From contig CAVSMH010000006.1 of the NCBI GenBank assembly GCA_963728965.1, forward strand, positions 1,798,001-1,862,000: DNA of 64,000 nt. Reading direction: 5' to 3'. Position 1 is the first letter of the stretch, and each line of letters opens with the position of its first letter. Positions 15,780 through 25,495 of the stretch are shown piece by piece. The notes beneath the pieces were generated by a model. The model saw nothing but the letters and a program-made list of their open reading frames with translations, was not told the origin of the DNA and searched no databases. The stretch comes from DASQZT01 sp963728965 (GTDB taxonomy: Bacteria > Acidobacteriota > Terriglobia > Bryobacterales > Bryobacteraceae). The position numbers and the translations under genes are program-made.

Positions 15780-16895
15780 TTATTTTGTGCCGGCCCGTTT
15801 GGCTTCCTGGAGCCAGGCGAGGTCGAACCGGGCGAACGTGATCCGCTCGTACGCGCCGCGGTCGCCATTTTCGAAGAGCAGGCCGGCAATCCCGCGCCGC
15901 AACATGGCGAGCGACGAGTAGGCTGACGGACCTTCATGCAACAGCCGCGATGCAGGCCAGGTGCGCCCTCCATTCTCGCTGAGCCGCACCGTCATTCGCG
16001 TGCGCGTGGTGGCGGCGGGATTCGCAAACAGCAGCCGGCCGTCGGTCTTCCGCCCGGGTGGCGCCGCGGCGATCAGGCTGGCCTGGCACACCGGCTCGAT
16101 CAGGGCCTCGTCGAACTCGAGCGGCAGCCACGTGAGTCCGCCATCGCGGCTGCGCTCGACCGCACGGCGATTCCGTCCGTGATAGCTGCGCATGTTCAGC
16201 AGCAGGGTGCCGTCGCGCAGTTCGGCCACGGCGGATTCATTGGTGCGGTCCTCGGCCACGCCGCCGATGTGCCAGGTCTCGCCGCGGTCGTCGCTGAAAA
16301 TCACGTGCGAGTGCCGCTCGTTGTTCTCCCGCCGGTTGTGATCGCAGGGAATCACCAGCCGTCCGGTGCGCGTTTGAATCCCGTTGCCGGGCCCGGTAGC
16401 GTACCAGGTCCAATCCGGGCGCTTTACCTGCGAAGTAATCTCCACCGGCGCTCTCCACGTGGCGCCATTGTCCGCGCTGCGCATGATCCACACGGTGCGC
16501 GTGCCCTGTCCGCTGCTGATCTGCCGTTCCGTTATCGCGCCAGGGTTCCTGGTCAGCAGCAGGAACACCGTGCCGGCTTTTCGCTCCACCACCGCAGTCG
16601 GATTGCCGATGGTGTCGTCTCCCACGTCGGCTATGGTTTGGGCGGGCGTCCAGGTGCGGCCCAGGTCTGCGCTGCGCCGCAACACGATGTCGATATCGCC
16701 GGAATCGCCCGCCGAGCCGCGCCGGCCCTCGCAAAAGGCAAGCAGCGTGCCGTTCGGCGCGACGATCAGAGCGGGAATCCGATAGGTATGATAGCCGCCT
16801 TCCCCGGCGCGAAACAGATCCACGCGCACCGGTGATGCCGCCCACAAGACGGCAGCGGTTGACAGCACCGCCAGCACCATCCGCGCGAGCGTCAT
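15780..16895 (-). CDS. Secreted sialidase (BNR-repeat exo-alpha-sialidase family)
   Basis: A 371-aa protein with a signal peptide (residues 1-20). The active-site YRIP motif lies soon after it (GYHTYRIPALIV). Five Asp-box (BNR) repeats are readable: SADLGRTW, SADNGATW, SDDRGETW, SRDGGLTW and SENGGRTW, consistent with a six-bladed propeller. The family removes terminal sialic acids or related nonulosonic sugars; some members act on other glycans. The ATG overlaps the esterase stop by 4 nt (ATGA). The gene closes the receptor-DUF362-sulfatase-esterase operon, supporting a role in stripping decorated glycans. Confidence 0.9.
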   Translation of the reverse strand: MTLARMVLAVLSTAAVLWAASPVRVDLFRAGEGGYHTYRIPALIVAPNGTLLAFCEGRRGSAGDSGDIDIVLRRSADLGRTWTPAQTIADVGDDTIGNPTAVVERKAGTVFLLLTRNPGAITERQISSGQGTRTVWIMRSADNGATWRAPVEITSQVKRPDWTWYATGPGNGIQTRTGRLVIPCDHNRRENNERHSHVIFSDDRGETWHIGGVAEDRTNESAVAELRDGTLLLNMRSYHGRNRRAVERSRDGGLTWLPLEFDEALIEPVCQASLIAAAPPGRKTDGRLLFANPAATTRTRMTVRLSENGGRTWPASRLLHEGPSAYSSLAMLRRGIAGLLFENGDRGAYERITFARFDLAWLQEAKRAGTK

Positions 16896-18007
16896 TGGAA
16901 CAGCAGGGGGGCGAACTCGCTCAGGCAGAGCCGCCAGACGGGCCAGGTGTGAGCCCCTCCCTCGATGATTCGCAGCGTATGGCGGATGCCGTGCTTCTCC
17001 AGCACCGCCGCGAACTGCTGCACGCGGGGAAACTGCACCGTTGTGTCCTGGTCGCCGCAGGCGATCCAGATCAGGCCCAGCTTCGCATTCGTGCCCTTGG
17101 CATCCGCCAGCACTTTCTCGAAGCGGGTTTCGAAATTCTGCGGGATGCCCGGGCTGAAGATCCCGAGCGCGCCGAACAGTTCCGGATGGCTGAAGCCCGT
17201 GCCGATGGTGAGCCCGCCGCCCATCGAGAGCCCGGCCAGGGCCCGTTTCTTCGCGCCCGCCGCCACGCGGTAGCGCGACTCCACCAGCGGGATCACGTCC
17301 TTCAGCAGGTACTGATCGAACAGCTCCGCGTTGTTGCCTCCGGAACGTCCCGCGGCATAGGGCGCGGCGTGCCCGGCAGGCATCACGACGATCATCGGTT
17401 TCGCTTTGCGATCGGCAATCAGGTTGTCCAGGATCAGGTTCGCGTTGCCGGCGTTGGTCCATGAATCGGGAACATCGCCGCTGCCGTGAACCAGGTACAA
17501 CACGGGATACCGCGCCGCTGATTTCCCGTAGCCCGGCGGCAGATACAGGAAGATCCGCTCGGTGCGATTGAGCACCGCCGATTTCTGCCACTCCTCAACC
17601 ACCACGCCGTGCGGCACATCGCGAATCTCCCACGGCGCGGGCGGCGTCGCCGCCACTTCCACAATGCTGGCGGATGTCCGCTGGCGCAATTTGACTTTCG
17701 GATTCACCGGATCGGCCATCACGATGCCGTCCACGTTGAACCAGTAGAGGTGGCCCGTCGCCTCGATTGGCGCCGTGGTCAGGCTCCAGACGCCCTCGGC
17801 GGAACGCGTCATGGGCTGCAATTTCCCGACTGGCATCCAGTCCCCGTAGAGGCTTACTTCCGATGCCTTGGGGGCCCGAATGCGGAACGTCACGGTTCGG
17901 TCGGGGTGGACTTCCGGAGACACCAGCATGTCGGGTGCGGACCGCGATTGCGCGAACGCCGCGGCGGCGGCCACGACCCAGATCCCGAGCTGCCATCGAT
18001 AGCGCAC
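16892..18007 (-). CDS. Secreted alpha/beta-hydrolase esterase (CE1 / esterase D-like) with N-terminal CBM48-type domain
   Basis: A 371-aa protein. A signal peptide at 1-19 is followed by a CBM48/E-set-like beta domain (~30-120, VTFRIRAPKASEVSLYGDW). An esterase domain with nucleophile Ser261 in GLSMGG, an acid in ACGDQDTT and His in GGAHTWPVW follows. The arrangement matches acetyl-xylan/feruloyl esterase and enterochelin-esterase-like proteins (IroE/CE1). It would remove acyl groups from glycans in the periplasm or outside the cell. The ATG lies 9 nt after the sulfatase stop and its stop overlaps the sialidase start. Confidence 0.9.
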   Translation of the reverse strand: MRYRWQLGIWVVAAAAAFAQSRSAPDMLVSPEVHPDRTVTFRIRAPKASEVSLYGDWMPVGKLQPMTRSAEGVWSLTTAPIEATGHLYWFNVDGIVMADPVNPKVKLRQRTSASIVEVAATPPAPWEIRDVPHGVVVEEWQKSAVLNRTERIFLYLPPGYGKSAARYPVLYLVHGSGDVPDSWTNAGNANLILDNLIADRKAKPMIVVMPAGHAAPYAAGRSGGNNAELFDQYLLKDVIPLVESRYRVAAGAKKRALAGLSMGGGLTIGTGFSHPELFGALGIFSPGIPQNFETRFEKVLADAKGTNAKLGLIWIACGDQDTTVQFPRVQQFAAVLEKHGIRHTLRIIEGGAHTWPVWRLCLSEFAPLLFQ

Positions 18008-18016
18008 CAGTTTCTC

Positions 18017-19372
18017 CTATTGGGGTAGTGTATCGCGCCAGCGATACAGATCCGTCAGCAACTCGTCGACGATCTTCGGCTGCTCGCGCCGCAGGTTGCG
18101 CGTCTCGCCGGGATCGTCATCCAGGTTCGAGAGCCACACCGCATCCTCACCGGTAAGGGGCTGGCCGCCATCGTCGCGGCGGTCGTACAGCCGGCCGTTG
18201 ACCACCAGTTTCCAACCGGCCCGCCGCGTGGCTAGCTGGCCGCCCTGGGACCAGTACAACGCACGGTGGGGTGAAGGCCGACCCTCCACAATTGTCCCGA
18301 AAATGTCCAGTCCGTCCACCTGGGCGGGTGCCGCAACGCCGGCCGCGCGGCAGGTGGTGGGCAGAATATCCATGGACATCGCCAGTTCCGGGGTCCACCC
18401 GCCCTGGCGGATGCGGGCCGGCCACGAGACCAGGCCCGGCACGTGCATGCCGCCATCGAACAGGCTGAACTTGAACCCCTTGAATCGGCCGTTGTTCCCG
18501 GCGGTCGCGAAGTTGCCGTTCAGGCCGCCGCGCTTCTCGGTCGTCGCGCCGTTGTCGCCCACCAGGAACAGCAGCGTGTTCTCCGCGGCTCCCGCCGTCT
18601 CCAGGGCGCGCTGGATCTGCCCGATGCCATCGTCCACGGCCGCGATCATGGCGGCGTAGGTCTGGCGCTCCCGCGCCAGGCCGGGAAAGCGCGCCTTGTA
18701 CTTCTCGGGCGCGTGCATCGGGTAGTGCGGCGCGTTGAAAGCCACGTATGCGAAGAAAGGCCGGCCGCGGCTGCGCCCGATAAAATCCACCGCCTCCTCG
18801 GCGATGCGCTCGGTCAGATACCGACCATCGTCGAAAATCTCGGTGCGGTTCCGCCACAGGTCGTGGTAGTTGGGCACGCGCGGCTCGCCCCAGTAGTAGC
18901 GCTGCGAGAAGTAGTCGACGCAGCCGCTGTGAAAGCCGTAGAACGAATCGAACCCGTGTCCGGTGGGCGCGGTGTCGTCGGCGCTGCCCAGGTGCCATTT
19001 GCCGATGCAACCGGTCCGGTAACCTGCGCCGCCGAGCAGCGAAGCGATAGTCGGCACGTCGTGCGGCAGTGCCGGACCATTGTTGGGCACTCCGGCTTTG
19101 GCCGGAAACCGCCCGCTCAGAATCGCCGACCGCGCCGGCGCGCACACCGGCGCGTTCGAATACCAGTTGCGGAACTTCAGCCCGCGCTGGGCCAGCGCAT
19201 CGATGTGCGGAGTCTTCAAGTCTGACGCGCCGAGATAGCCGAGGTCGTGACAACCCAGATCGTCCAGCACCACCACCAGCACGTTCGGGCGCTCCAACTG
19301 CGCCGCCCGCAGCAGAGGCGCGGCCAGCGAAGTACCCAGCGAGTTGGCCAGAAACCCGCGGCGTGTAGGCAT
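18017..19372 (-). CDS. Tat-exported type I sulfatase
   Basis: A 451-aa arylsulfatase-family enzyme. The start is ATG at 19372, directly before the twin-arginine signal PTRRGFLANSLG. Metal-binding Asp pair VVLDDLG (37-38), the formylglycine signature CAPARSAILSGR (Cys77 in CxPxR), GKWHLG and the C-terminal DNGATTEKRGG segment are all intact. The Cys must be converted to formylglycine by a sulfatase-modifying enzyme, which is not encoded in this window. It hydrolyses sulfate esters, probably on polysaccharide. It starts 4 nt after the DUF362 stop. Confidence 0.93.
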   Translation of the reverse strand: MPTRRGFLANSLGTSLAAPLLRAAQLERPNVLVVVLDDLGCHDLGYLGASDLKTPHIDALAQRGLKFRNWYSNAPVCAPARSAILSGRFPAKAGVPNNGPALPHDVPTIASLLGGAGYRTGCIGKWHLGSADDTAPTGHGFDSFYGFHSGCVDYFSQRYYWGEPRVPNYHDLWRNRTEIFDDGRYLTERIAEEAVDFIGRSRGRPFFAYVAFNAPHYPMHAPEKYKARFPGLARERQTYAAMIAAVDDGIGQIQRALETAGAAENTLLFLVGDNGATTEKRGGLNGNFATAGNNGRFKGFKFSLFDGGMHVPGLVSWPARIRQGGWTPELAMSMDILPTTCRAAGVAAPAQVDGLDIFGTIVEGRPSPHRALYWSQGGQLATRRAGWKLVVNGRLYDRRDDGGQPLTGEDAVWLSNLDDDPGETRNLRREQPKIVDELLTDLYRWRDTLPQ

Positions 19373-19376
19373 CGCG

Positions 19377-20534
19377 TCAGATCTTCTGTCCGGTCGGCCC
19401 GGGTCCGAAATCGTGCAGGGCATCCTTGATGCTCAAACCCGCCACTTCGATCCGGCTCAGGTCGGTGGTGCCCACGCCGGCAGCTTCACACAGTTTCAGG
19501 GTATTGTCGCCGCGCAGGAACGGCTTGGCGCCGCGGCCGGCGTGCGGGTCGTAGCCCATTACCGCCATCGACACGGCATCCAGGCAGACCGGATTCCGGC
19601 CCGCCAGCATCACTCCGGGCTGGATCATCTGCACGCCCGGGTTCCAGGCGCCTTCCCCGCCTCGGATGGATTCCACGCCGTCCACGATGGCCAGATCGAT
19701 CGGCCGCGCCCGCACCAGGTCGGCCACAATGCGCGGAATGCGATAACCGGGATCGCGCGGGGAATCGGGATGCAACTCCTGCTCCACACCCGCCGGGGGC
19801 CGCACCGTGCCGTTGTGACACACGCCGCCGCGCTCCTGCCGCGGGTCTTCGTTGCCGCTGGGGCCGCAGTCGCTGCCGTACAGCGAGCACGGTGTGATGC
19901 CGAAGTTGTTCTTCAGCGACATGGTGACGCCCGCCAGCCAGTGGTTCTTGAGCTTCGACAGGGACACGTAGACGTCGCAATCGCGAAACGAATGATTCAG
20001 GTCGTAGGCCGGATACATGTAGGCGTCCGACACCTTTATCCGCGCATACTGCCTGGCGCGGCCCAGGTTCTGCCCGTTCTCCCACTCCACCGGGCAGCCC
20101 ACATTGTTGATGGCGTCGATGTCGAGCCGGTACCGCGCCCAGAGTTCCATGTCCTGGCGCGCCGGGAAGAACGTCTCGATGATGCGGATGCGGCGCGCCC
20201 CCGCCCGCGCCAGCAGGTGCGCGGTTGCCAGCGCCGTGGTGGGCTCGGTGCGATACGGCAGGTTCGGATCGATCGGGAACCGTTGCGGTTGCCCGGTCAG
20301 GTTGAGTTTCAGTGCGACCGTCTTCCCCTTCACCAACGACCCGATACCGCCGATCTGGTCCAGCAGCGTACGCAGGGTACGATCGATTGCATCGCGCTGG
20401 TAATCGCGGCAGCGCGCGATCGCCACCGTCGAAGCGGGAGCGCTCGCCCTGCCGATTCCCCCCAGCGCCAGATTTCCCAAAACGGCGCCGCCCGTTGTGA
20501 GCAGATGGCGACGCGTCAGGCTCCGATGTTCCAT
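19377..20534 (-). CDS. Exported DUF362-family protein
   Basis: A 385-aa protein. The ATG at 20534 has GGAGG 5 nt upstream, preferred over an ATG seven codons earlier. A Tat-like leader, LTRRHLLTTGG, and a hydrophobic stretch open the protein. The body contains DUF362 hallmarks: VALKLNLTG near 75, AGARRIRIIE, CDVYVSLSKLKNHWLAGVTMSLKNNFG in the centre, and PGVMLAGRNPVCLDAV towards the end. No ferredoxin-type CxxCxxC cluster is present, unlike many DUF362 proteins. The biochemical role is unknown. Its place between a TonB-dependent receptor and a sulfatase suggests participation in the same export or uptake programme. Confidence 0.85.
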   Translation of the reverse strand: MEHRSLTRRHLLTTGGAVLGNLALGGIGRASAPASTVAIARCRDYQRDAIDRTLRTLLDQIGGIGSLVKGKTVALKLNLTGQPQRFPIDPNLPYRTEPTTALATAHLLARAGARRIRIIETFFPARQDMELWARYRLDIDAINNVGCPVEWENGQNLGRARQYARIKVSDAYMYPAYDLNHSFRDCDVYVSLSKLKNHWLAGVTMSLKNNFGITPCSLYGSDCGPSGNEDPRQERGGVCHNGTVRPPAGVEQELHPDSPRDPGYRIPRIVADLVRARPIDLAIVDGVESIRGGEGAWNPGVQMIQPGVMLAGRNPVCLDAVSMAVMGYDPHAGRGAKPFLRGDNTLKLCEAAGVGTTDLSRIEVAGLSIKDALHDFGPGPTGQKI

Positions 20535-20601
20535 GCGGCCCTCCTGGTGCGTCATTGTAACAACGGGCGGCGCGCCCGGTTCGCGAGTCGTCTCGCGCCG
20601 A

Positions 20602-23600
20602 TCAGAACTGAACCATCAGGGTCAGGTTCATCAGCGGCTGGCCGCCCAGCGACGCCGTGGTGGGGTCGCTCGACACTTTGCCGAATTGCGATACGTTGCG
20701 GAAGTTGACACTGGTAGTCGGGGCGTTGAAGTTGTAGCGCTTGAAGACATTCTGCATGTCCCAGCGCAACTGAACCTTGTAGCGCTCCTTGATCTGGAAA
20801 TTCTTCTGCGCCGAAACCTGTGTCCAGCGCAGCGGCAGGCCGCTGATAATGTTGCGCCCGGCGTTGCCGATGCGGAAATCGCACTGCGTGCGGTCGAATC
20901 CCGCCGGTATCGTTTCCGGGCAGCCGCCGGGGAGCGTGAAGTTGTCGAGGCCGTTGCGGTTGCCGGTGTAGACGGAGTTGATGTTGCCGTTGTTGAAGCG
21001 GTCGCCGCCCAGGTCGTACCAGTTGTCGCGGATCTGGATCGGTCCGATCCGGTCGGGCCTCGCGTTGCCGGCGAATCCGGGGTAGTAGTTGAACGGGCTG
21101 CCGGCGTAACTGAAGGTCAGCGGATTGCCGCTTTCCTGGGTTTGGATCCACGACAACTCGAAGCCCCCGATCGCCCATTTCTTCCAGCCGCTGGCCGCCC
21201 ATTTCTTGCCCGCGCCGAACGGCAATTCGTAACTCACCACGCCGATGATGCGATGCGTGCGGTCAAAGCCGGCCCGTGCCTTCTCCAGGCTGCGATTCTG
21301 GATCGGCGCCACGCCGCCGCCGTCATTGTTATTGTCCTGCGAGTCGATGGCCTTGGCGTAGGTATAGAACGTCGAGAAGTACAGCCCCTTCGACATGCGC
21401 TTTTCGACCTTCACGGTTCCCGAATGGAAGGTGCTGTGCCCGAAGTTCGAGCGCAGCCGAATGTCGCCGAATTGTGGAAACGGCCGGTAATTCTGCGCCG
21501 CCGCCTGTACCGCATTCTGCCGCCCCGGGTTGCCGGCGAAATAGTCGATCGGAAAGGTATTGTACTGCCACCGCTCGAGCAGTCCCACGCCGGACGAGCC
21601 CTGGTAGCTCACTTCCAGCAGGTAGTTGCGGATGAACTCGTACTGCGCGCTCACGTTGAAGTCGACCACGTAGGGGTTGCGCAGCTTGGGGTCCCACCAT
21701 TCCACCGTGCGCGATCCGTAGTTGGTGCCGAGAAACGGAGACGTGCCGTTGGGCCGCAGCCGGAATTCCACCGGGTCGGGCCCGTGGCTGATCTGGAAGA
21801 CCGGCGTCGGGATTCCAGGCGCAGGCTGCTGGTTGGCGGTGGCCACATATTCATCGAACTGGCCACGCGTCTGTGGGAACTTCACATCCACCGTATACAT
21901 GCCGACGCCGCCGCGCAGCACCCATTTTTCCACCGGATGCCACGCCAGCCCCACGCGCGGGTTGAAGTTGTTGTTGTCCCTGGCGTTCAGTCCGTCGGTG
22001 GGGTGGATGATGGCGCCCATCTGGCCCGTCAGGTCGTCACGCACGTTAGGGTCGAAGCTGCTGGCCATCCCGTACTTGGTCTGGAACGGGCTCTCGTTGG
22101 AGTACCGCAGGCCGATATTCGCGGTCAGGCGCCGCGTAATCTTCCAGTCGTCCTGCACGTAGAAACTGTGGATGCTCGAACGCGGCAGCCAGCTGGTGAG
22201 TTCGGCGGTGAAGGTGGCCTGGCGCACGTAGCCGGTGAGGAAACCAGCGAAAGTGATGCCGGTATTCGAGATCGATGCGCCGTTGGGCTGGAGGCCGGAG
22301 GTGACGCCATCGAAGGCGAAGACCGCGGGCCGCGCGAAGTTGGCGCTGTTCAACCGGTACCGAAGGATTTCGTACCCGAACTTCACCGCGTGGGACCCGT
22401 GCATCCAGGTGGTGTCGTTGCGGAACGAAATGGTTTCGTTGATCGTCTTGCCCGGAGTCGCGCCGGTAATGTTGTAAATGCCGAACGAGGGCATCAGCGA
22501 GGGAGCGATATTCGGAATGCCCAGCTTGGCCGGCCAGTCGCCGCCGTAGGAAGGAACGCTGGTGTCGTTGCGTCGGCGGTAGTAACCCACGCGGGAGTCG
22601 TTGACCAGGGTGGGTTTTGCCACCCAGGTGTAGCCCACCGATGCGTTCAGCTGGCGGAACGGCGAGTAGTTGCCTTCCGCCGCATCGAACACCGTTAGGT
22701 CCGGCTTGATCAGCTTGGGCCGCCCGAAGCCGCTCTGGTCGTTTTCCGTCAGGCTGCCGTAGAGCTTGAACGTGGGTGAGAACTGGTGATCCATGCGGAG
22801 GTTGTAATCGTTGAAGAAGGTCCGCGCGAACTCATCGGCCAGCAGGTTGTTGCTGGGTCCGGTGGTGGTGTAAGAGCCGGGCTGATTGGGGAGCACCCAC
22901 GGGTCATAGCCGAGCACCTTGCGCGCCACCGGATCGAAACGCGCCAGCGGAATGCGGTTCCCCGGGAACGGGTCGCGCGCCCAGGTGCCGTTGGCATTTT
23001 GGCGGGTTGTGGCCGGGTCGTAGATGGCGTTCGTCGCCACGCCCGGGAAATCGAAAATCCCCTGGAGCATGTCCGGGGTGGGCGTGGACTGGAAGATCTG
23101 CGCGACCTTCTTCTCGTGCAGGCGCTGATAGCCGAAAAAGAAAAACGTCTTGTTGCGTCCGTCGTAGACCTTGGGGATGTACACCGGGCCGCCGATATTG
23201 GCGTCGGGCTGCATGAAAAACACCGGCAGGCCGTTGGGACGCCCGGGGTACGGATCGCTGCTGCGCTGGCCGTCGAAGTAGCGGCGGTGCTGCATCATGC
23301 GGGTGCGGCCGAACCAGGAGAGCATGCCGTGCAGCTCATTGGTGCCGCTCTTCTTCACTACGCTGATCACGCCACCGGCGGAGTGCCCGTACTCGGCCGG
23401 CGGCAGCGTGGTAATGACGTCAACTTCCGCCACCGAGTTTTGCAGCGGCTTGATGGTCTCGGTGCCGCCCGCCTGATCGTTGCCGTTGACGCCGTCTTCG
23501 AAGATCCCGATGGAGCCGTTGCGTTGGCCCGCCAGGTGATAGCTGCCCAGGCTGCCGCCGTATGCGAAGCCCCCGCTGGACATCCCCGGAACCAGGTTGA

Positions 23601-24051
23601 GCGTGGAGTTCACGTAGCGCTGATAGAGCGGCATCTCGTACAGCACGTTACCGCTGACCACCGAACCGCTCGCCGAGGTCTCGGTCTGAAGCAATTGCGC
23701 GGTGCCGGTGACCTCGATCGATTCCGTGATCTGGCCGACCTGCATGACCATATCCACCGCCTGCGTGTCGCCGGCGCGCAGGTCCACATCGTCGCGCAGG
23801 GCGGTCTTGAATCCGGGCGCCTCGAAGGTCACCCGGTACGCGCCGGGCTGAAGCGAGGGCACCCGGTAGATGCCGTCACTATTCGTTACCGCCGAGTAGG
23901 TGAAGTTGGTCGCCTTGTGAACGATGCCCACCTTGACGGTCGGTACCACCGCTCCCGAGGAGTCGCTGACCCGCCCGGTAATCGTGGAAGTTCCAATTTG
24001 TGCGAGTGCCGCGCACGAAAAAATACAAATCCCTGTTACAACTTTCAACAC
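20602..24051 (-). CDS. TonB-dependent receptor, Oar-like, with carboxypeptidase-regulatory domain
   Basis: A 1149-aa outer-membrane transporter. The start is GTG at 24051 with GGAGGG 6 nt upstream. The frame is open further up into the IS, which I reject. A signal peptide ends at CAALAQ. A CarboxypepD_reg-like beta-sandwich (~20-105, TGRVSDSSGAVVP, DGIYRVPSLQPGAY) and a plug domain follow, then a long barrel ending in NLTLMVQF with C-terminal Phe. No TonB box is obvious. Proteins of this type are hugely expanded in Acidobacteria and import large ligands or glycans. It heads the DUF362-sulfatase-esterase-sialidase operon. An IS now ends about 69 bp upstream of its start, so its native promoter has been displaced. 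Confidence 0.93.
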   Translation of the reverse strand: MLKVVTGICIFSCAALAQIGTSTITGRVSDSSGAVVPTVKVGIVHKATNFTYSAVTNSDGIYRVPSLQPGAYRVTFEAPGFKTALRDDVDLRAGDTQAVDMVMQVGQITESIEVTGTAQLLQTETSASGSVVSGNVLYEMPLYQRYVNSTLNLVPGMSSGGFAYGGSLGSYHLAGQRNGSIGIFEDGVNGNDQAGGTETIKPLQNSVAEVDVITTLPPAEYGHSAGGVISVVKKSGTNELHGMLSWFGRTRMMQHRRYFDGQRSSDPYPGRPNGLPVFFMQPDANIGGPVYIPKVYDGRNKTFFFFGYQRLHEKKVAQIFQSTPTPDMLQGIFDFPGVATNAIYDPATTRQNANGTWARDPFPGNRIPLARFDPVARKVLGYDPWVLPNQPGSYTTTGPSNNLLADEFARTFFNDYNLRMDHQFSPTFKLYGSLTENDQSGFGRPKLIKPDLTVFDAAEGNYSPFRQLNASVGYTWVAKPTLVNDSRVGYYRRRNDTSVPSYGGDWPAKLGIPNIAPSLMPSFGIYNITGATPGKTINETISFRNDTTWMHGSHAVKFGYEILRYRLNSANFARPAVFAFDGVTSGLQPNGASISNTGITFAGFLTGYVRQATFTAELTSWLPRSSIHSFYVQDDWKITRRLTANIGLRYSNESPFQTKYGMASSFDPNVRDDLTGQMGAIIHPTDGLNARDNNNFNPRVGLAWHPVEKWVLRGGVGMYTVDVKFPQTRGQFDEYVATANQQPAPGIPTPVFQISHGPDPVEFRLRPNGTSPFLGTNYGSRTVEWWDPKLRNPYVVDFNVSAQYEFIRNYLLEVSYQGSSGVGLLERWQYNTFPIDYFAGNPGRQNAVQAAAQNYRPFPQFGDIRLRSNFGHSTFHSGTVKVEKRMSKGLYFSTFYTYAKAIDSQDNNNDGGGVAPIQNRSLEKARAGFDRTHRIIGVVSYELPFGAGKKWAASGWKKWAIGGFELSWIQTQESGNPLTFSYAGSPFNYYPGFAGNARPDRIGPIQIRDNWYDLGGDRFNNGNINSVYTGNRNGLDNFTLPGGCPETIPAGFDRTQCDFRIGNAGRNIISGLPLRWTQVSAQKNFQIKERYKVQLRWDMQNVFKRYNFNAPTTSVNFRNVSQFGKVSSDPTTASLGGQPLMNLTLMVQF

Positions 24052-24113
24052 GACAAACCCTCCAGTGGCCGCGGAGTATATCACATTTGATTGGTCCGGT
24101 TCGGTAGATGGCC

Positions 24114-24120
24114 GCCCGAG
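24114..24120. repeat. Left target-site duplication of IS copy A
   Basis: GCCCGAG is repeated at 26003-26009. The flank is repetitive: CGCCCGAG occurs at 24113-24120, 26002-26009, 26011-26018 and 26024-26031, so the exact duplication length is ambiguous. Confidence 0.65.
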
Positions 24121-24305
24121 CCGCCGTTTCGGAAGTGTTGCGAAGCAGGGGTCCGGCGCTGTGGAGTGGGTTTGAGTTGGGGAGGCAGGGGGTTTCTGGG
24201 GACCTTCGACCGACGGCGGGCCTCTGGGCGGGATGACTCCACGGCAAAGCGATCGAGTTGTCAAAGAGCAACGGAGTGCTGCCAGCCGTCCGCACGGCGT
24301 CGGTT

Positions 24306-25445
24306 TCAACCGGTGTCGGGCGGGTTGCGGCCTCCGAGGGTCAACCAGAGATAATCATGCAACTGCATGGCGGAGCGAACGCCGTGGTCACCGCGATGCA
24401 GATAACGCAACCGATAGAGGCGTTCGATCACCAGGGCCAGTGCGATCAGCAGCCATACGATCAGGATGCTGTTGGGCTCATGGTGGCAGATGTGCTCCAT
24501 GCCATAACGGTTCTTGCCGTCGTTGAAACCCCTATTCTCGATCTCCCAACGGCTCTTGGCCATGCGATAGAAACTCAGGCTGCCCAGTTTGGCGACGGTG
24601 AAGTTGGTCAGCCATTCGGCTTGGACCACCGTGCCATCGCGCTTGTGTTGGTGGTAGCGCAGCACGCGCACGGTGGGCCAGTGGAGGGTTTCCCAAGGGG
24701 CGAAGTCATCAGCGTCCCAGACCTCGACTCGGTCATTGCCCTCCTGGAACACGGCTTGGGGCGGCTGACCATCAAAGCGAGCGCGTACGTCGGCGGCCAA
24801 CAGGGGCAGGTTCTCCTTCAGGCGCGCCACCACGGGTAGTCCGACATCCTCGGTGGTGTGCAAGAAAGGAGCTGTGGCGTAAGCGCCGTCTCCTACCACG
24901 TAGTCGGCGAAGCGTGGTCCCAGGTGCTCTACGGCGCGCCGCAGCAATCGCTGTGCGGCGGCATACTCGCTGTCGCCTGGCCCATAGGGCTCCACATCGA
25001 TCGGCAGCGTTAAACCAGCGCCCACCACACTGACCAGCACAAAATGATGCAGGCAACCGTGCACTTCGCCTTTGGCGTCCTTGATGGGATCACACAACGA
25101 GCAGGGTTCCCTATAGGTGCGGCCTGCGCCGGTGCCGTCCAGAGCCAGACCGATAAAGCGGCTATTCTCGAAGGCCTTGTTCCGTTTGGCCTGGTGCAGT
25201 GCTGCCGCTAGAGCCAGTCGCGTCGACTCGGGGTTCATACGTTCGGTGCAGTAGGCCAAGGCATCATCGCCGAAGGCCGCTCTCACGCCTAACCCAATTC
25301 GTGCTGCGGAGTGGACTAACCACTCCAGGCGCAAAAAGCTGGTGATTCGCAGGATCCGGCTCATCACCACGGCCCACACGATGTCCGTCGCGGGAATGTG
25401 TGGCTGGGTACGACCATCGCCGGGTTGCTGGAAATAGTTCTTCAA
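24306..25445 (-). CDS. DDE transposase of IS copy A (IS4-superfamily-like)
   Basis: A 379-aa frame from a TTG at 25445. RNase H-like catalytic Asp residues are seen in GLALDGTGAG and VVGDGAYATAP. The Glu is in KSRWEIENRGFNDGKN, the Y/R-E-type signature of DDE_Tnp_1 enzymes. A CxxC pair (PCSLCDP) lies after the first Asp. In copy B the corresponding reading begins at ATG-TCT-CGC further upstream. Copy A has lost one G there (GCATTCT instead of CATGTCT), so the original ATG is gone and the protein may be truncated by about 16 residues or poorly expressed. The catalytic core itself looks intact. Confidence 0.85.
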   Translation of the reverse strand: MKNYFQQPGDGRTQPHIPATDIVWAVVMSRILRITSFLRLEWLVHSAARIGLGVRAAFGDDALAYCTERMNPESTRLALAAALHQAKRNKAFENSRFIGLALDGTGAGRTYREPCSLCDPIKDAKGEVHGCLHHFVLVSVVGAGLTLPIDVEPYGPGDSEYAAAQRLLRRAVEHLGPRFADYVVGDGAYATAPFLHTTEDVGLPVVARLKENLPLLAADVRARFDGQPPQAVFQEGNDRVEVWDADDFAPWETLHWPTVRVLRYHQHKRDGTVVQAEWLTNFTVAKLGSLSFYRMAKSRWEIENRGFNDGKNRYGMEHICHHEPNSILIVWLLIALALVIERLYRLRYLHRGDHGVRSAMQLHDYLWLTLGGRNPPDTG

Positions 25446-25495
25446 AGCCAGACCATGGCAGGCATAGTTTTGAATCTGTCGAGAATGCGGCCCCT

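Noticed and set aside
15780..17591. A 603-residue reading covering the sialidase plus upstream sequence
   Set aside because: The first ~230 residues are a shadow of the esterase gene; a signal peptide begins at 16895.
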